Assembly (NCBI GenBank): GCA_019635015.1
Contig: JAHCAG010000009.1
Location: 1 to 53,734 of the forward strand
DNA from: Burkholderiales bacterium
GTDB lineage: Bacteria > Pseudomonadota > Gammaproteobacteria > Burkholderiales > SG8-41
DNA length: 53,734 bases
Direction: 5' to 3'
Shown: one piece after another, positions 35,714-44,811 of the stretch
Numbering within the stretch: the stretch's first letter is position 1
Layout: each line of letters opens with the position of its first letter
Translations under genes and position numbers: made by a program
The notes under the pieces: generated by a model
Databases searched by the model: none
What the model was told of the DNA's origin: nothing
The model's input: the letters and a program-made list of their open reading frames with translations, nothing else

Positions 35714-36709
35714 ATGAAGATAGCAGCCAGTGTTTTCAGCAGAACCTGCGTGCTTGCATTTGCAGGGTTGTCATTCATGTCTGTCCAGCACGCAGCGGCC
35801 GCCGACGCTGCCAAGGGTTATCCCAACCGGCCGATCCGCATGTTGATGCCGAATGCACCGGGCAGTTCCACCGATGCCCTGGGCCGGGTTGTTGCCACCA
35901 GGCTGGGCGACATATTCGGACAGCAGATCGTGGTGGATAACCGTGGCGGTGCGGGAGGACTCATTGGCATGGAGATTGCCAAGATGGCCAGCCCGGACGG
36001 CTATACGTTGATTTCCGGATCCACGGCGGCGATGTCGATCGCGCCGCATATCCACAAGAAGCTGCCCTACGATCCGCTGAAAGACTATGCCTACCTCTCG
36101 TTGTTTGCGGTGACCCCCAACGTGCTGGTGGTCAATCCCACGCTGCCGGTGAAATCGATGAAGGATCTTATCGATCTGGCGAAATCGAAGTCGGGGCAGC
36201 TCAACATGGCTTCGGCGGGTGCGGGTTCGCAAAGCCATCTTGCGGGAGTGCTGCTGCAGAGCATGGGCGGCTTTGCTGCGCTTCATGTGCCCTACAAGGG
36301 CGGCGCTTCGACCGCGGCAGTCGCTGCGGGAGAATCGCACTGGTCGATCAATCCGGCACCATCAGTACAAGGTCTGGTGAAGGCAGGGCGGCTGCGGGCG
36401 ATCGGGCACACACTGCCGAAGCGCACGGCGCTGCTGGGCGATCTGCCGGCCATCGCGGAAACCGTGCCGGGGTACGACTATGGTGGCTGGCAGGGATTGC
36501 TGGCGCCGCGGGGGACACCGAAACCGATCCTGGACAAGCTGCGTGAGGGCCTGATGAAGGCGATGAATCAGCAGGACACCCGGGAGATCATGAACAGGCA
36601 GGGTGCCGAGGTCGTGACCAATACTCCCGAGGAGTTTCTCCGCTTCGTACAGGAAGAAATCAGGAAGTTTGGTCCTGTGGTCAAGGCGGCAGGCCTGAAG
36701 GTCGAATAG
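35714..36709 (+). CDS. Bug/TctC-type periplasmic binding protein 3
   Basis: 331 residues from the ATG at 35714. The open frame begins farther up, but the signal peptide starts here (MKIAASVFSRTCVLAFAGLS, cut near AAAADA). Bug features are YPNRPIRMLMPNAPGSSTDA, NRGGAGGLIGMEIAKMASPDG and the conserved VPYKGG (about 190). It lies alone between tRNA-Phe and a LysR gene, 268 bases from the tRNA (35446-35713 holds no gene), with no transport partner. Ligand unknown. Confidence 0.9.
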   Translation: MKIAASVFSRTCVLAFAGLSFMSVQHAAAADAAKGYPNRPIRMLMPNAPGSSTDALGRVVATRLGDIFGQQIVVDNRGGAGGLIGMEIAKMASPDGYTLISGSTAAMSIAPHIHKKLPYDPLKDYAYLSLFAVTPNVLVVNPTLPVKSMKDLIDLAKSKSGQLNMASAGAGSQSHLAGVLLQSMGGFAALHVPYKGGASTAAVAAGESHWSINPAPSVQGLVKAGRLRAIGHTLPKRTALLGDLPAIAETVPGYDYGGWQGLLAPRGTPKPILDKLREGLMKAMNQQDTREIMNRQGAEVVTNTPEEFLRFVQEEIRKFGPVVKAAGLKVE

Positions 36710-36857
36710 CAGCTGCGTGCCTGATTGCGTTGTTGGCCCCCAGTGAGATGCCAGGGGCTGCGGTACCCATCACGAGCTTATGCTTATCAAGCCGGGTAAT
36801 CAGGAAGCGTCAGCCAGAACGACTATCCGATTTGTGCTAAAGGATTTGCCATGATCC

Positions 36858-36890
36858 CAGGGAAATAAAAATCCCTATGTCGGTGGTTCT
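36858..36890 (+). other. tRNA-Phe-like fragment in the 36710-37018 gap
   Basis: The 309-base gap holds no gene. CAGGGAAATAAAAATCCC followed by TATGTCGGTGGTTCT resembles the anticodon arm, variable loop and T-stem of the tRNA-Phe at 35370 (for example TGTCGG(T/C)GGTTC is shared with one change). It cannot fold into a tRNA. It could be a degenerate att or tRNA remnant; chance is possible. Confidence 0.4.
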
Positions 36891-37018
36891 CAGTAGGCAT
36901 TTTTATAATTTCTTAACTTAATATGAACTTCCCCCTAAGTTTGAGCGCTGATTTATTATCTTCCGGATAGCCGTAGGCAACATGCTACGGGCGATCAATC
37001 GCCAGCGGGGATGTTCCA

Positions 37019-37945
37019 ATGGAACTCAAGTGGCTTGAGGATTTTCTGAGTCTGGCTGATACCCTCAATTTTTCGCGCACAGCTGAGGCGCGTAGCGTTA
37101 CACAACCTGCATTGAGCCGACGTATCCGTTCCCTTGAGGAGTGGCTGGGCGTCGATCTGATCAATCGCAGCTCCTATCCAATCTCCCTCACACCTGCAGG
37201 CACAATGTTCCGTGACTTTGCCAAGGATCTGGTTGCCAAGACGTATTCCACTCGCACACTTATGCGGGGAGAAACCGCATCCGACGGACTCATTCACATC
37301 TCGGCACCCCATGCGCTGATTCTGAATTTCCTTTCTGATTGGATTTTCGGGGTTGCAGCGGAATATGGTCCGTTAGTGCCAAGGCTAACCGCCACCAATA
37401 CCTATGAGGGTCTGCGTTCTCTGGTGGAAGGGCACACCTGTGATTTCGCTGTTGTCTATCACCATCCACAAGTTCCTATTGTGTTGCCCGAGAATCGATA
37501 TCCGTTTTTGACGTTGCGACGTGACACGGTGGTGCCTGTCATTTCAGCGCACAGTCAAGGCAGTGCGGGGATGAAACTGCCGGGCAGCAAGGTGTGCCCT
37601 ATTCCTTTTGTGGCTTACCCGCAAAGTCTGTTTATGGGGCAAATAGTTGAACTCATCCTGCCCCGGGCCCCTAAGCCCGCTCATTTACTCCGGTGTTTTG
37701 AGACTGATCTGCTTGAGGCGGCCAAGGCAATGGTCATGGCCGGGCGAGGCATTGCGTGGTTACCCAAGGCTATCGTGTCGAAAGAGCTTGCCGAAGGGAA
37801 ACTTGCTCTTGCCGGATCCGAGCAATGGTCCGAGCCAATCGATATTCGCATTTACTACTCGGTTGACAATCAACGCGCACTGCCCAAGCGAATCTGGGAT
37901 TTTATTTCCAGAAAACTTGGCCCCAACGCAGAGCCAACGGACTAG
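37019..37945 (+). CDS. LysR-family transcriptional regulator
   Basis: 308 residues. The N-terminal winged helix is ELKWLEDFLSLADTLNFSRT then AEARSVTQPALSRRIRSLEE (about 2-42), followed by the LysR substrate domain from about 90. The start resembles the LysR group with the FLALAD...FSRAAE pattern that includes HypT/QseD. It converges on the D-cysteine desulfhydrase-like gene with stops overlapping (37942-37945). The likely target is one of the neighbours, but no operator can be assigned. Confidence 0.9.
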   Translation: MELKWLEDFLSLADTLNFSRTAEARSVTQPALSRRIRSLEEWLGVDLINRSSYPISLTPAGTMFRDFAKDLVAKTYSTRTLMRGETASDGLIHISAPHALILNFLSDWIFGVAAEYGPLVPRLTATNTYEGLRSLVEGHTCDFAVVYHHPQVPIVLPENRYPFLTLRRDTVVPVISAHSQGSAGMKLPGSKVCPIPFVAYPQSLFMGQIVELILPRAPKPAHLLRCFETDLLEAAKAMVMAGRGIAWLPKAIVSKELAEGKLALAGSEQWSEPIDIRIYYSVDNQRALPKRIWDFISRKLGPNAEPTD

Positions 37946-39000
37946 ACAACATTCTTTAAGGGTTGATTCCGCGTCTCCCGGGGCGTATCGGATGTTGAGT
38001 CTTGACGCATGAACAGTTCACGATAACTGAACAGTGCAGGCGCTCCACCCGTATGCAAGAAAACGACAGTGTCTTTACCGGAGAACCGTTTGAGCCGGAT
38101 CAAATCCATGAGCCCTGCCATCGCCTTTCCGGTATACACAGGATCAAGGATGACACCTTCCAGGCGAGCGACTAACTCTATTGCTTCCACCGTGGCGGCA
38201 TCGGCCCGCCCATATCCCGGTCCCACGTAGTCCGAGTTCACTTCCACTGCTTTTCTATCGATATCCCGGACACATTCCATCAATTTGGCAGTGGCTTGTG
38301 CCAGCGCATGCACATGGCTTTCCTGCTGTTCACGCGGTGCCTTGACGCTGATGCCCAGCACTTTGGTGCCTGACTGGACGCACTCCAGACCCGCGATAAG
38401 CCCGGCTTGAGTGCCCCCGCTGCCGGTTGGGTGAATGATGTAGTCCAACCGCAACTGTGCAGTGGCCGCCTGTTGAACGAGTTCTTCGGCGCATTGGGCA
38501 TACCCCAGGCTACCCAAAGGAGTCGATCCGCCCCCGGGGATGATGTACGGGTGTTCACCGGAACTTAGCAGCGACGCAGCAACCTCCTGCATGGCGCGCC
38601 CCATGTCATCGCCCGCGGGTCGATAAACCAGGTGGGATCCGAGAAGACGACTCAGAAATGCATTGCCGCTTTCCAGATAATCCAGGCCCGGGTCGGCTAT
38701 TCGATGCTCCAGTACGCCGGTAAACCGCATCCCGACCTTGGCCGCAGCTGCAGCGGTTTGTCGCACATGATTAGATTGCACCGCTCCGTGCGTAATAAGG
38801 TGGTCCGCGCCTTTTTTTAGTGCATCCGCAAGAAGATACTCAAGCTTGCGCGTTTTGTTGCCGCCCAAAGCCAGTCCCGTGCAGTCATCGCGTTTGATAT
38901 ACAGCTCTGGGCCTCCAAGGTGCCGTGTCAGATTTGGCAGAGGCTCCAAGGCGGTCGGGGTATTCACCAACGGAACTCGGTTAATGGAAGCAGGCTTCAT
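37942..39000 (-). CDS. D-cysteine desulfhydrase-like PLP enzyme
   Basis: 352 residues, starting at MKPASINRVPLVN (39000); an ATG 36 bases earlier is possible. Fold type II PLP enzyme of the DcyD/ACC-deaminase group: the Schiff-base Lys lies in LALGGNKTRKLEYLL (about 49), then THGAVQSNHVRQTAAAAAK, HPTGSGGTQAGLIAGL (phosphate site) and the GYGRADAATVEAIEL segment. It would release sulfide, ammonia and pyruvate from D-cysteine, or deaminate a related amino acid; ACC deaminase is the alternative. It diverges from the sulfatase gene over 233 bases without a gene (39001-39233). Confidence 0.85.
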   Translation of the reverse strand: MKPASINRVPLVNTPTALEPLPNLTRHLGGPELYIKRDDCTGLALGGNKTRKLEYLLADALKKGADHLITHGAVQSNHVRQTAAAAAKVGMRFTGVLEHRIADPGLDYLESGNAFLSRLLGSHLVYRPAGDDMGRAMQEVAASLLSSGEHPYIIPGGGSTPLGSLGYAQCAEELVQQAATAQLRLDYIIHPTGSGGTQAGLIAGLECVQSGTKVLGISVKAPREQQESHVHALAQATAKLMECVRDIDRKAVEVNSDYVGPGYGRADAATVEAIELVARLEGVILDPVYTGKAMAGLMDLIRLKRFSGKDTVVFLHTGGAPALFSYRELFMRQDSTSDTPRETRNQPLKNVV

Positions 39001-39233
39001 GGGCTCACTTTCATAAGGAAACTTACGGGCACACATTGTGCTTGCTTGGGGAAATGTAATTCTTCAGGCGTCGCCACTTGATGCATATTTGGACTTGCGC
39101 AATGCCAGTTGAACATGGCTTTTTCTTCACGGTTATGCACTTTGGGAATACCAAACAAGAAAATAGACATAAGTGCGAGATTAAGACTCCAATAAACTGA
39201 TCAACTGTCGATCTGATCTGGGACATTAACGCC

Positions 39234-40718
39234 ATGGCTCAATCCCCGAACCTGCTTTTCATCTTGTCCGACAATCACAATCGGGATTTGCTCGGGTGCT
39301 ACGGCGAATCGTTTATACAGACGCCTAATATTGACCGCATTGCGGCTACAGGCACCCGGTTCTCGAATGCCTACTCGGCCAGTCCGCTGTGCTGTCCTGC
39401 GCGTGCGGCGCTTGCCACTGGACAGTATCCGCATCAAACCGGCTACTGGGATAACGCGATTGTTTACGACGGCCGCGTTCCCAGCTGGATGCACCGAATC
39501 CGGGACGCGGGAATCGAGACCGTTGCGGTCGGCAAGCTGCATTTCCGCAGTGCGGATGACGACAATGGGTTCTCTGAAGAAATAATACCCATGCATATCG
39601 TCGAAGGTCGTGGCGCCGTCAGGAATTTACTCCGCGGGTACGACGCGGAATTGGATGGAAAACAGGCTGGGCGGTGGCAGATGTACCTGCATGACTCGGG
39701 GGAGGGCGAGACGCATTACCAGGAGTACGACAGGGATATCACTGCACGGGCTGCACAATGGTTGCGGAAAAGAGGGCGCTCCAACAATGGCTGGGCATTG
39801 TTTGTTTCATATGTGAGCCCCCATCCTCCCTTCAAGGTGCCCAAGCGCTTTCTTGATCTTTATCCTGAAGACCGGATTTCGCTTCCATCCCACATTTCGA
39901 TCAACCGGAAATCACTACATCCGGCGGCTGAGTATCAGAGGGAAAAGTTCGGCGCACCGGACGCGACCGAATTGTCGCAATTGAAGAGGATGATCGCCGG
40001 ATACTATGGATTGATCACCCATATGGATGAACAGGTCGGCATCCTGCTGGATTGTCTCTCGGCCTGTGGTCTGGGGGACAACACACGGATTATTTACTCC
40101 AGCGATCATGGTGAAATGCGCGGGGCCCATGGTCTGCTTGGAAAAGGGTTGCTATACGAAGATGCCCTTGCCGTCCCTCTGATCATTTCAGATCCGTCGC
40201 TTCCCGGAGGAAAACATGTTGACCAGATTGTGTCTCATGTCGATTTATATCCTACGGTGCTGGATTCGTTTTCCGTTCCCATTTCAGAGGCCGATAAGGA
40301 TGTAAAAGGGGTTTCGCTATGGCCGGCATTACGCGGGCAGAAGATCGAGCGAATGGGCTTTGCTGAATACCACGCAAACTTTTCCCGGAGCGGCAGTTTC
40401 ATGCTGAGGGAAGGCCCAATGAAGCTGCACTATCACGTTGGAATGCCCCCGCAACTGTTCAACCTGGCGAACGATCCCCATGAGTTGAACGACCTTTCGT
40501 CGACACCCGATGGCGGCCACACTGTGGCAAGAATGGAAAATCTTCTCCGGCAAATCTGCGATCCCGAGGCCATTGATGAGCGGGCCAAAGCCGACCAAAG
40601 ACGGCTGGGTGAGAAGTTTGGAGGCAAGGATCAGCTGGCAAAAGCCCCAAATATTTCGTTTTCTCCCCCTCCCGGCTTGGATGGAAAAGCGATTGGCGCA
40701 TTCGGCGCTGCATCATAG
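39234..40718 (+). CDS. Sulfatase (type I, formylglycine-dependent)
   Basis: 494 residues. Alkaline-phosphatase superfamily: NLLFILSDNHNRDLLGCYG at about 6-24 supplies metal ligands, the sulfatase signature is SPLCCPARAALATG with Cys53 as the residue converted to formylglycine (C53-C-P-A-R57), VGKLHF gives a substrate-side Lys/His, and YSSDHGEM supplies Asp/His. No signal peptide, so cytoplasmic, like choline sulfatase. No modifying enzyme (FGE) is in the window. It is followed 53 bases later by a Bug protein, which may bring in the sulfated substrate or its product. Confidence 0.9.
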   Translation: MAQSPNLLFILSDNHNRDLLGCYGESFIQTPNIDRIAATGTRFSNAYSASPLCCPARAALATGQYPHQTGYWDNAIVYDGRVPSWMHRIRDAGIETVAVGKLHFRSADDDNGFSEEIIPMHIVEGRGAVRNLLRGYDAELDGKQAGRWQMYLHDSGEGETHYQEYDRDITARAAQWLRKRGRSNNGWALFVSYVSPHPPFKVPKRFLDLYPEDRISLPSHISINRKSLHPAAEYQREKFGAPDATELSQLKRMIAGYYGLITHMDEQVGILLDCLSACGLGDNTRIIYSSDHGEMRGAHGLLGKGLLYEDALAVPLIISDPSLPGGKHVDQIVSHVDLYPTVLDSFSVPISEADKDVKGVSLWPALRGQKIERMGFAEYHANFSRSGSFMLREGPMKLHYHVGMPPQLFNLANDPHELNDLSSTPDGGHTVARMENLLRQICDPEAIDERAKADQRRLGEKFGGKDQLAKAPNISFSPPPGLDGKAIGAFGAAS

Positions 40719-40771
40719 CGGGAGAAATTGCATCCTCTCGGGCAACACGAATCTTTTCTGGAGCGTCGGTC

Positions 40772-41752
40772 ATGAATAGTTCAAAAATGCCGCTTGCAAA
40801 GAAGTCAATGGCGATGGTCGTGTGCGGAGCCTTGTGGTTTTCTCAGCACGCCAATGCGCAGGAATCGATTCGAAGTAACGTCACCATCGTAGTCCCTTAC
40901 CCGGCGGGTGGTGGAAACGACATGTTCGCCCGATTGATTGCGGCGAAAATGCGCACGGATTCCGGCGGGCGGATCGTTGTCGAGAACAGGACGGGGGCAA
41001 GCGGAAACATAGGAACAGCAAGCGTGGTGCGGGCCCCTGCAGACGGAAATACCCTGCTTTACGCCGCGTCTACGCTTGCCATCAACGGATGGGTAAACAA
41101 GAACATCGGATTTGACGCCGGGCAGGACCTTCGGGCGATTACCATCACCCTGTCAATTCCTTTCGTGCTGGCGGTTCATCCTTCCCTGCCGGCCACCAGC
41201 GCAAAGGCGCTCATTGCCCTTGCAAAGAGGCATGCGGGTGAACTGACATTCAGCTCAGGGGGCGTCGGCTCGGCGAATCATTTTGCCATGGAGGCCTTCA
41301 AGCTGAAGACAAAGGTTGACCTCAGGCATATCCCGTATCGTGGTGCCGCTCCGGCGCTTACGGCGTTGATCTCAGGCGAGACCCAAGTGTCATTTCTTGT
41401 GCCCCCGTTGGTCATCCCTCAACTGAACAACGGCAAACTTCGAGCGCTTGGAATTTCATCTGCCACACGCTTGAATGTGTTGCCGAACGTGCCGTCATTG
41501 CAGGAAGTTGGTGCGCCAGGCTTTCAGGCGGTTCAATGGCACGGATTCTTCGTATCGGCGAAAACGCCGATGGAGGTTGTTCGCAGATTGCAGCCCATAA
41601 TCCTGGACGCCTTGAATTCGCCGGAACTGACCGAACGTTTTGATTCTGCGGGCGCGACCCGGTTGGGTTTTGATACTGAGCGGGCTCAATCCTTCTTCTT
41701 AAGCGAAATCAAGTATTGGGGGGAAGTGGTCAAAAGCGCGCGTCTGGACTGA
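40772..41752 (+). CDS. Bug/TctC-type periplasmic binding protein 4
   Basis: 326 residues with a signal peptide (MAMVVCGALWFSQHANAQ, cleavage near residue 29). Bug features are VTIVVPYPAGGGNDMFARLI, NRTGASGNIGTASVVRAPADG and the conserved IPYRGAAPALTALISGE. It probably shares a transcript with the sulfatase. It is the last accessory metabolic gene before the restriction island; TctA/TctB partners are again missing. Confidence 0.9.
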   Translation: MNSSKMPLAKKSMAMVVCGALWFSQHANAQESIRSNVTIVVPYPAGGGNDMFARLIAAKMRTDSGGRIVVENRTGASGNIGTASVVRAPADGNTLLYAASTLAINGWVNKNIGFDAGQDLRAITITLSIPFVLAVHPSLPATSAKALIALAKRHAGELTFSSGGVGSANHFAMEAFKLKTKVDLRHIPYRGAAPALTALISGETQVSFLVPPLVIPQLNNGKLRALGISSATRLNVLPNVPSLQEVGAPGFQAVQWHGFFVSAKTPMEVVRRLQPIILDALNSPELTERFDSAGATRLGFDTERAQSFFLSEIKYWGEVVKSARLD

Positions 41753-41819
41753 GATCGGGGTTTATCGTGAGCTGAGGCTTGCCAGAAGGTCTGCCATCGG
41801 GAGACTTGGAAGGATACTT

Positions 41820-44798
41820 TCAGTAATACTGCCGGATATACGCATAAGCCCGATCAAACAGATCCTGATCGGTGTGCAGCTTGTACTTGAGCAAGGCCCT
41901 GCGCAGTTCCTTCTGCACCAGCCGTTCACCCTGCATGGTTGCCTGCCAGCCATCGAATCGCACCTTCTTCACGATGTCGTCGATGTCGGAGACGATGCGC
42001 TCGACGATCAGGTGGGTGTTGCCATTGCGGGCTTCGGTGAAGAGTTCCGTTAGCGCTTCCTTGGCGCGGTCGCGTTCTTCCTCGGGATCGGTATCGCGCT
42101 CGGCCTCGACCACGTCTCTGGCGATTTCGAGAATCTGCTTCAGGAACTCCAGGCTGGTGAGCAGACCCTGTTCGTGGCGTTCCTTGACCTTTTCCAGCCG
42201 CTCGCCCAGTTCCTTGAACTTGGGATTGCCCAGATGTTTGCGCAGCCGCGCGACCAGCTTGATCTCGACTTCCTTCGCGCGCTTGCCGGGTTCGATGTCG
42301 CCGAGGATTTCTTCCAGCACCTGGGCGTCGAGCACCAGAGTTTCGATGTCGTCGCGCACCGATTCCAAGTGTATGTTTTCATTGATTAATTCGACAGTTT
42401 TCGCGCCCAGCGCGTGCCACAGCAGCTTGCCGTTGCCGCTGGGCGGCTTCACCGATTCATAGACCTGCGTCAGCCAGCGGTAGTCCTTCTCGTAGGGACC
42501 GAGGCAGGGGTCGGGTGACAGCGCTTCCCAGATCGTGCCCAGCACCGAATATTCCGCGGCGAACTTGTCGCGGGTTTCGTTGTTGGGCAGGCACTGCTGC
42601 GCGGCCATCAGACCTTCGTAACCACCCACCGAGCGGTCCACGTTCGGGAAAAAGGCCGTGCATTTCTGCACCTGCAGCGGCAAGGCCTTGCGCAGTTCGT
42701 CGATGTTCGACACCACCTGCTGCATCACCTTCTCATCAAAATCCAGCGCCCGCGCCACGTCATCGAAAATGCCGATGTAATCGACGATCAGGCCGTGGGT
42801 TTTCTCCTGGCCCAGCGTGCGGTTGGTACGGCAGATCGCCTGCAGCAGGTTGTGATCCTTCATCGGCTTGTCGAGGTACATCGCCTGCAGGATCGGCGCA
42901 TCAAAGCCGGTCAGCAGCTTGGAGGTCACGATCACGAATTTCAGCGGATCAGCCGGGTCGCGGAAGCGGTCGAGCAGTTTCTCCTCGGCATCCTTGTCGC
43001 GCACATGCTGCTTCCATGCCGCCGGATCGCCCGGTGCCGCGGACATCACGATGGCGCTGGCCTCGGGTCCGATCAGCTCGTCCATCACCTGCTTGTAGAG
43101 CACGCAGCACTCGCGGTCGAACACCACCACCTGCGCCTTGAAGCCGTTGGGCTCGACCTTGCTCTGGTAGTGCGTGACCATGTGCTGCACCACGGCGCGG
43201 ATGCGCTCGGGGTTTTTCACCAGCACCGCCATCTTCGCGGCGCGCTTGGCGAGGTCGTCGCGGTCCTGCTCCGAGAGTTCGCCGGTAATCTGCGCAAAGG
43301 CTTCGTCAATCGCCGCGCGATCGATGCGCAGGCGCACCGCCGGCGCTTCAAAGTGCAGTGGCAGCGTGGCCTTGTCGCGAATCGAATCCTGGAACGAATA
43401 GCGGCTCATATAGCCTTTTTCGTCCTCGTCCGCACCGAAGGCCCAGAAAGTGTTGCGGTCGGCGCGGTTGATCGGCGTGCCGGTCAGGCCGAAGAGGAAG
43501 GCATTGGGCAGCGCCTCGCGCATCTTGCGGCCCAGGTCGCCTTCCTGGGTGCGGTGGGCTTCATCGACCATCACGATGATGTTGCTGCGCTCGTTCAATT
43601 TGCCGTCGGCCTCGCCGAACTTGTGGATGGTGGTGATCAGCACCTTGCGCACGTCCTGGCCGAGCAGATCCTGCAATTCGCGGCGGGTGGCCACACCCAC
43701 CATGTTCGGCACGTCGGCGGCGTTGAAGGTGGAAGTGATCTGGGTGTCGAGGTCGATGCGGTCGACGACAATCATCACCGTCGGGTTGCCCAGCCGCGGG
43801 TGCAGGCGCAGCTTCTGCGCCGCGAATACCATCAGCAGCGATTTGCCGCTGCCCTGGAAATGCCAGATCAGGCCCTTTTTCGGATAACCCGCCACCACCC
43901 GCGCCACCATCTTGTTGGTGGTCTCGTACTGCTGGTAGCGGCAGATCACCTTGATGCGGCGGTGTTTCTTGTCGGTGGCGAACAGCGTGAAATGCTGCAG
44001 AATGTCGAGCACCACTTCCGCGCGCAGCAGGCTCGCCACCGTGGCGCGCACATGCTGGAGCTGGCCTTCGTCCTGATTGTCCTCATCCCGCCACGGCCCC
44101 CACATGTCGATCGGCATGCGGATCGAGCCATAACGCAGGCAGCGGCCTTCGGTGGCGAAGGAAAACACATTGGGCACGAACATCGCGGGCACTTCACGCT
44201 CGTAAATCTGGTTGATCTGGAACGCGCCGTCGAACCAGGTCACCGCACTCCGGGTCGGCGTCTTGGCCTCGGCGATGACCAGCGGCAGGCCGTTGACCAC
44301 GAACACCACGTCAAAGCGTTTCTCGATGCTGCCCGCCTGAAAGGTCCACTGGTTGGTGACGACAAGGCGGTTGGCAGCCAGGTTGGCGGCATCGATCAGT
44401 CGCACCGCCACATGCTCGCCGTTGGGGCCGAAGGGCATGGTCTTTTCGCCGCGCAGCCAGGCCATGAAGTTTTCATTGGCGCGCACCAGCCCGTCGGCCT
44501 GCACCGAGAGCAGGATCGCGCGCAGCGCGTAGATCACCTCGTCGGCGCGGTCGGGCCGCGCGGCGATCTCGGGGTTGAGAGCGATCAGCGCCTCGCGCAG
44601 CCACGATTCGACCATCACTTCATTGGGCGCGCGCGGCACCTGGTCATGGGGCGCATAGGTCCAGCGCGCGGGCGCGCCTTCCGAATCCTTGCGGTAGAGC
44701 GGCAGATCCTGCTGCGCCCTGCGGCGCGGCGCGCCGGCGATGCCGGCGGCGGCATCGAGGATCATCTGCTCTACGGTGTTGGATTCGGTGAACGACAT
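41820..44798 (-). CDS. hsdR: Type I restriction enzyme R subunit
   Basis: 992 residues. The N-terminal nuclease of the PD-(D/E)xK type has Asp163 and E177-A-K179 (DVVFVVNGLPLVIAEAK); the SF2 translocase has FQGSGKS (about 314-320), VDEAHRT, LFGLTGTPI and QAICRTNR. It cuts DNA after ATP-driven translocation when the HsdMS site is unmethylated. It lies 13 bases after hsdS, the last gene of the island, and all residues needed for cleavage look intact. Confidence 0.95.
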   Translation of the reverse strand: MSFTESNTVEQMILDAAAGIAGAPRRRAQQDLPLYRKDSEGAPARWTYAPHDQVPRAPNEVMVESWLREALIALNPEIAARPDRADEVIYALRAILLSVQADGLVRANENFMAWLRGEKTMPFGPNGEHVAVRLIDAANLAANRLVVTNQWTFQAGSIEKRFDVVFVVNGLPLVIAEAKTPTRSAVTWFDGAFQINQIYEREVPAMFVPNVFSFATEGRCLRYGSIRMPIDMWGPWRDEDNQDEGQLQHVRATVASLLRAEVVLDILQHFTLFATDKKHRRIKVICRYQQYETTNKMVARVVAGYPKKGLIWHFQGSGKSLLMVFAAQKLRLHPRLGNPTVMIVVDRIDLDTQITSTFNAADVPNMVGVATRRELQDLLGQDVRKVLITTIHKFGEADGKLNERSNIIVMVDEAHRTQEGDLGRKMREALPNAFLFGLTGTPINRADRNTFWAFGADEDEKGYMSRYSFQDSIRDKATLPLHFEAPAVRLRIDRAAIDEAFAQITGELSEQDRDDLAKRAAKMAVLVKNPERIRAVVQHMVTHYQSKVEPNGFKAQVVVFDRECCVLYKQVMDELIGPEASAIVMSAAPGDPAAWKQHVRDKDAEEKLLDRFRDPADPLKFVIVTSKLLTGFDAPILQAMYLDKPMKDHNLLQAICRTNRTLGQEKTHGLIVDYIGIFDDVARALDFDEKVMQQVVSNIDELRKALPLQVQKCTAFFPNVDRSVGGYEGLMAAQQCLPNNETRDKFAAEYSVLGTIWEALSPDPCLGPYEKDYRWLTQVYESVKPPSGNGKLLWHALGAKTVELINENIHLESVRDDIETLVLDAQVLEEILGDIEPGKRAKEVEIKLVARLRKHLGNPKFKELGERLEKVKERHEQGLLTSLEFLKQILEIARDVVEAERDTDPEEERDRAKEALTELFTEARNGNTHLIVERIVSDIDDIVKKVRFDGWQATMQGERLVQKELRRALLKYKLHTDQDLFDRAYAYIRQYY

Positions 44799-44811
44799 AA
44801 AATAATCTGAG

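Noticed and set aside
42795..44810. 671-codon plus-strand open frame opposite hsdR
   Set aside because: Antisense shadow; hsdR has all motifs on the minus strand.
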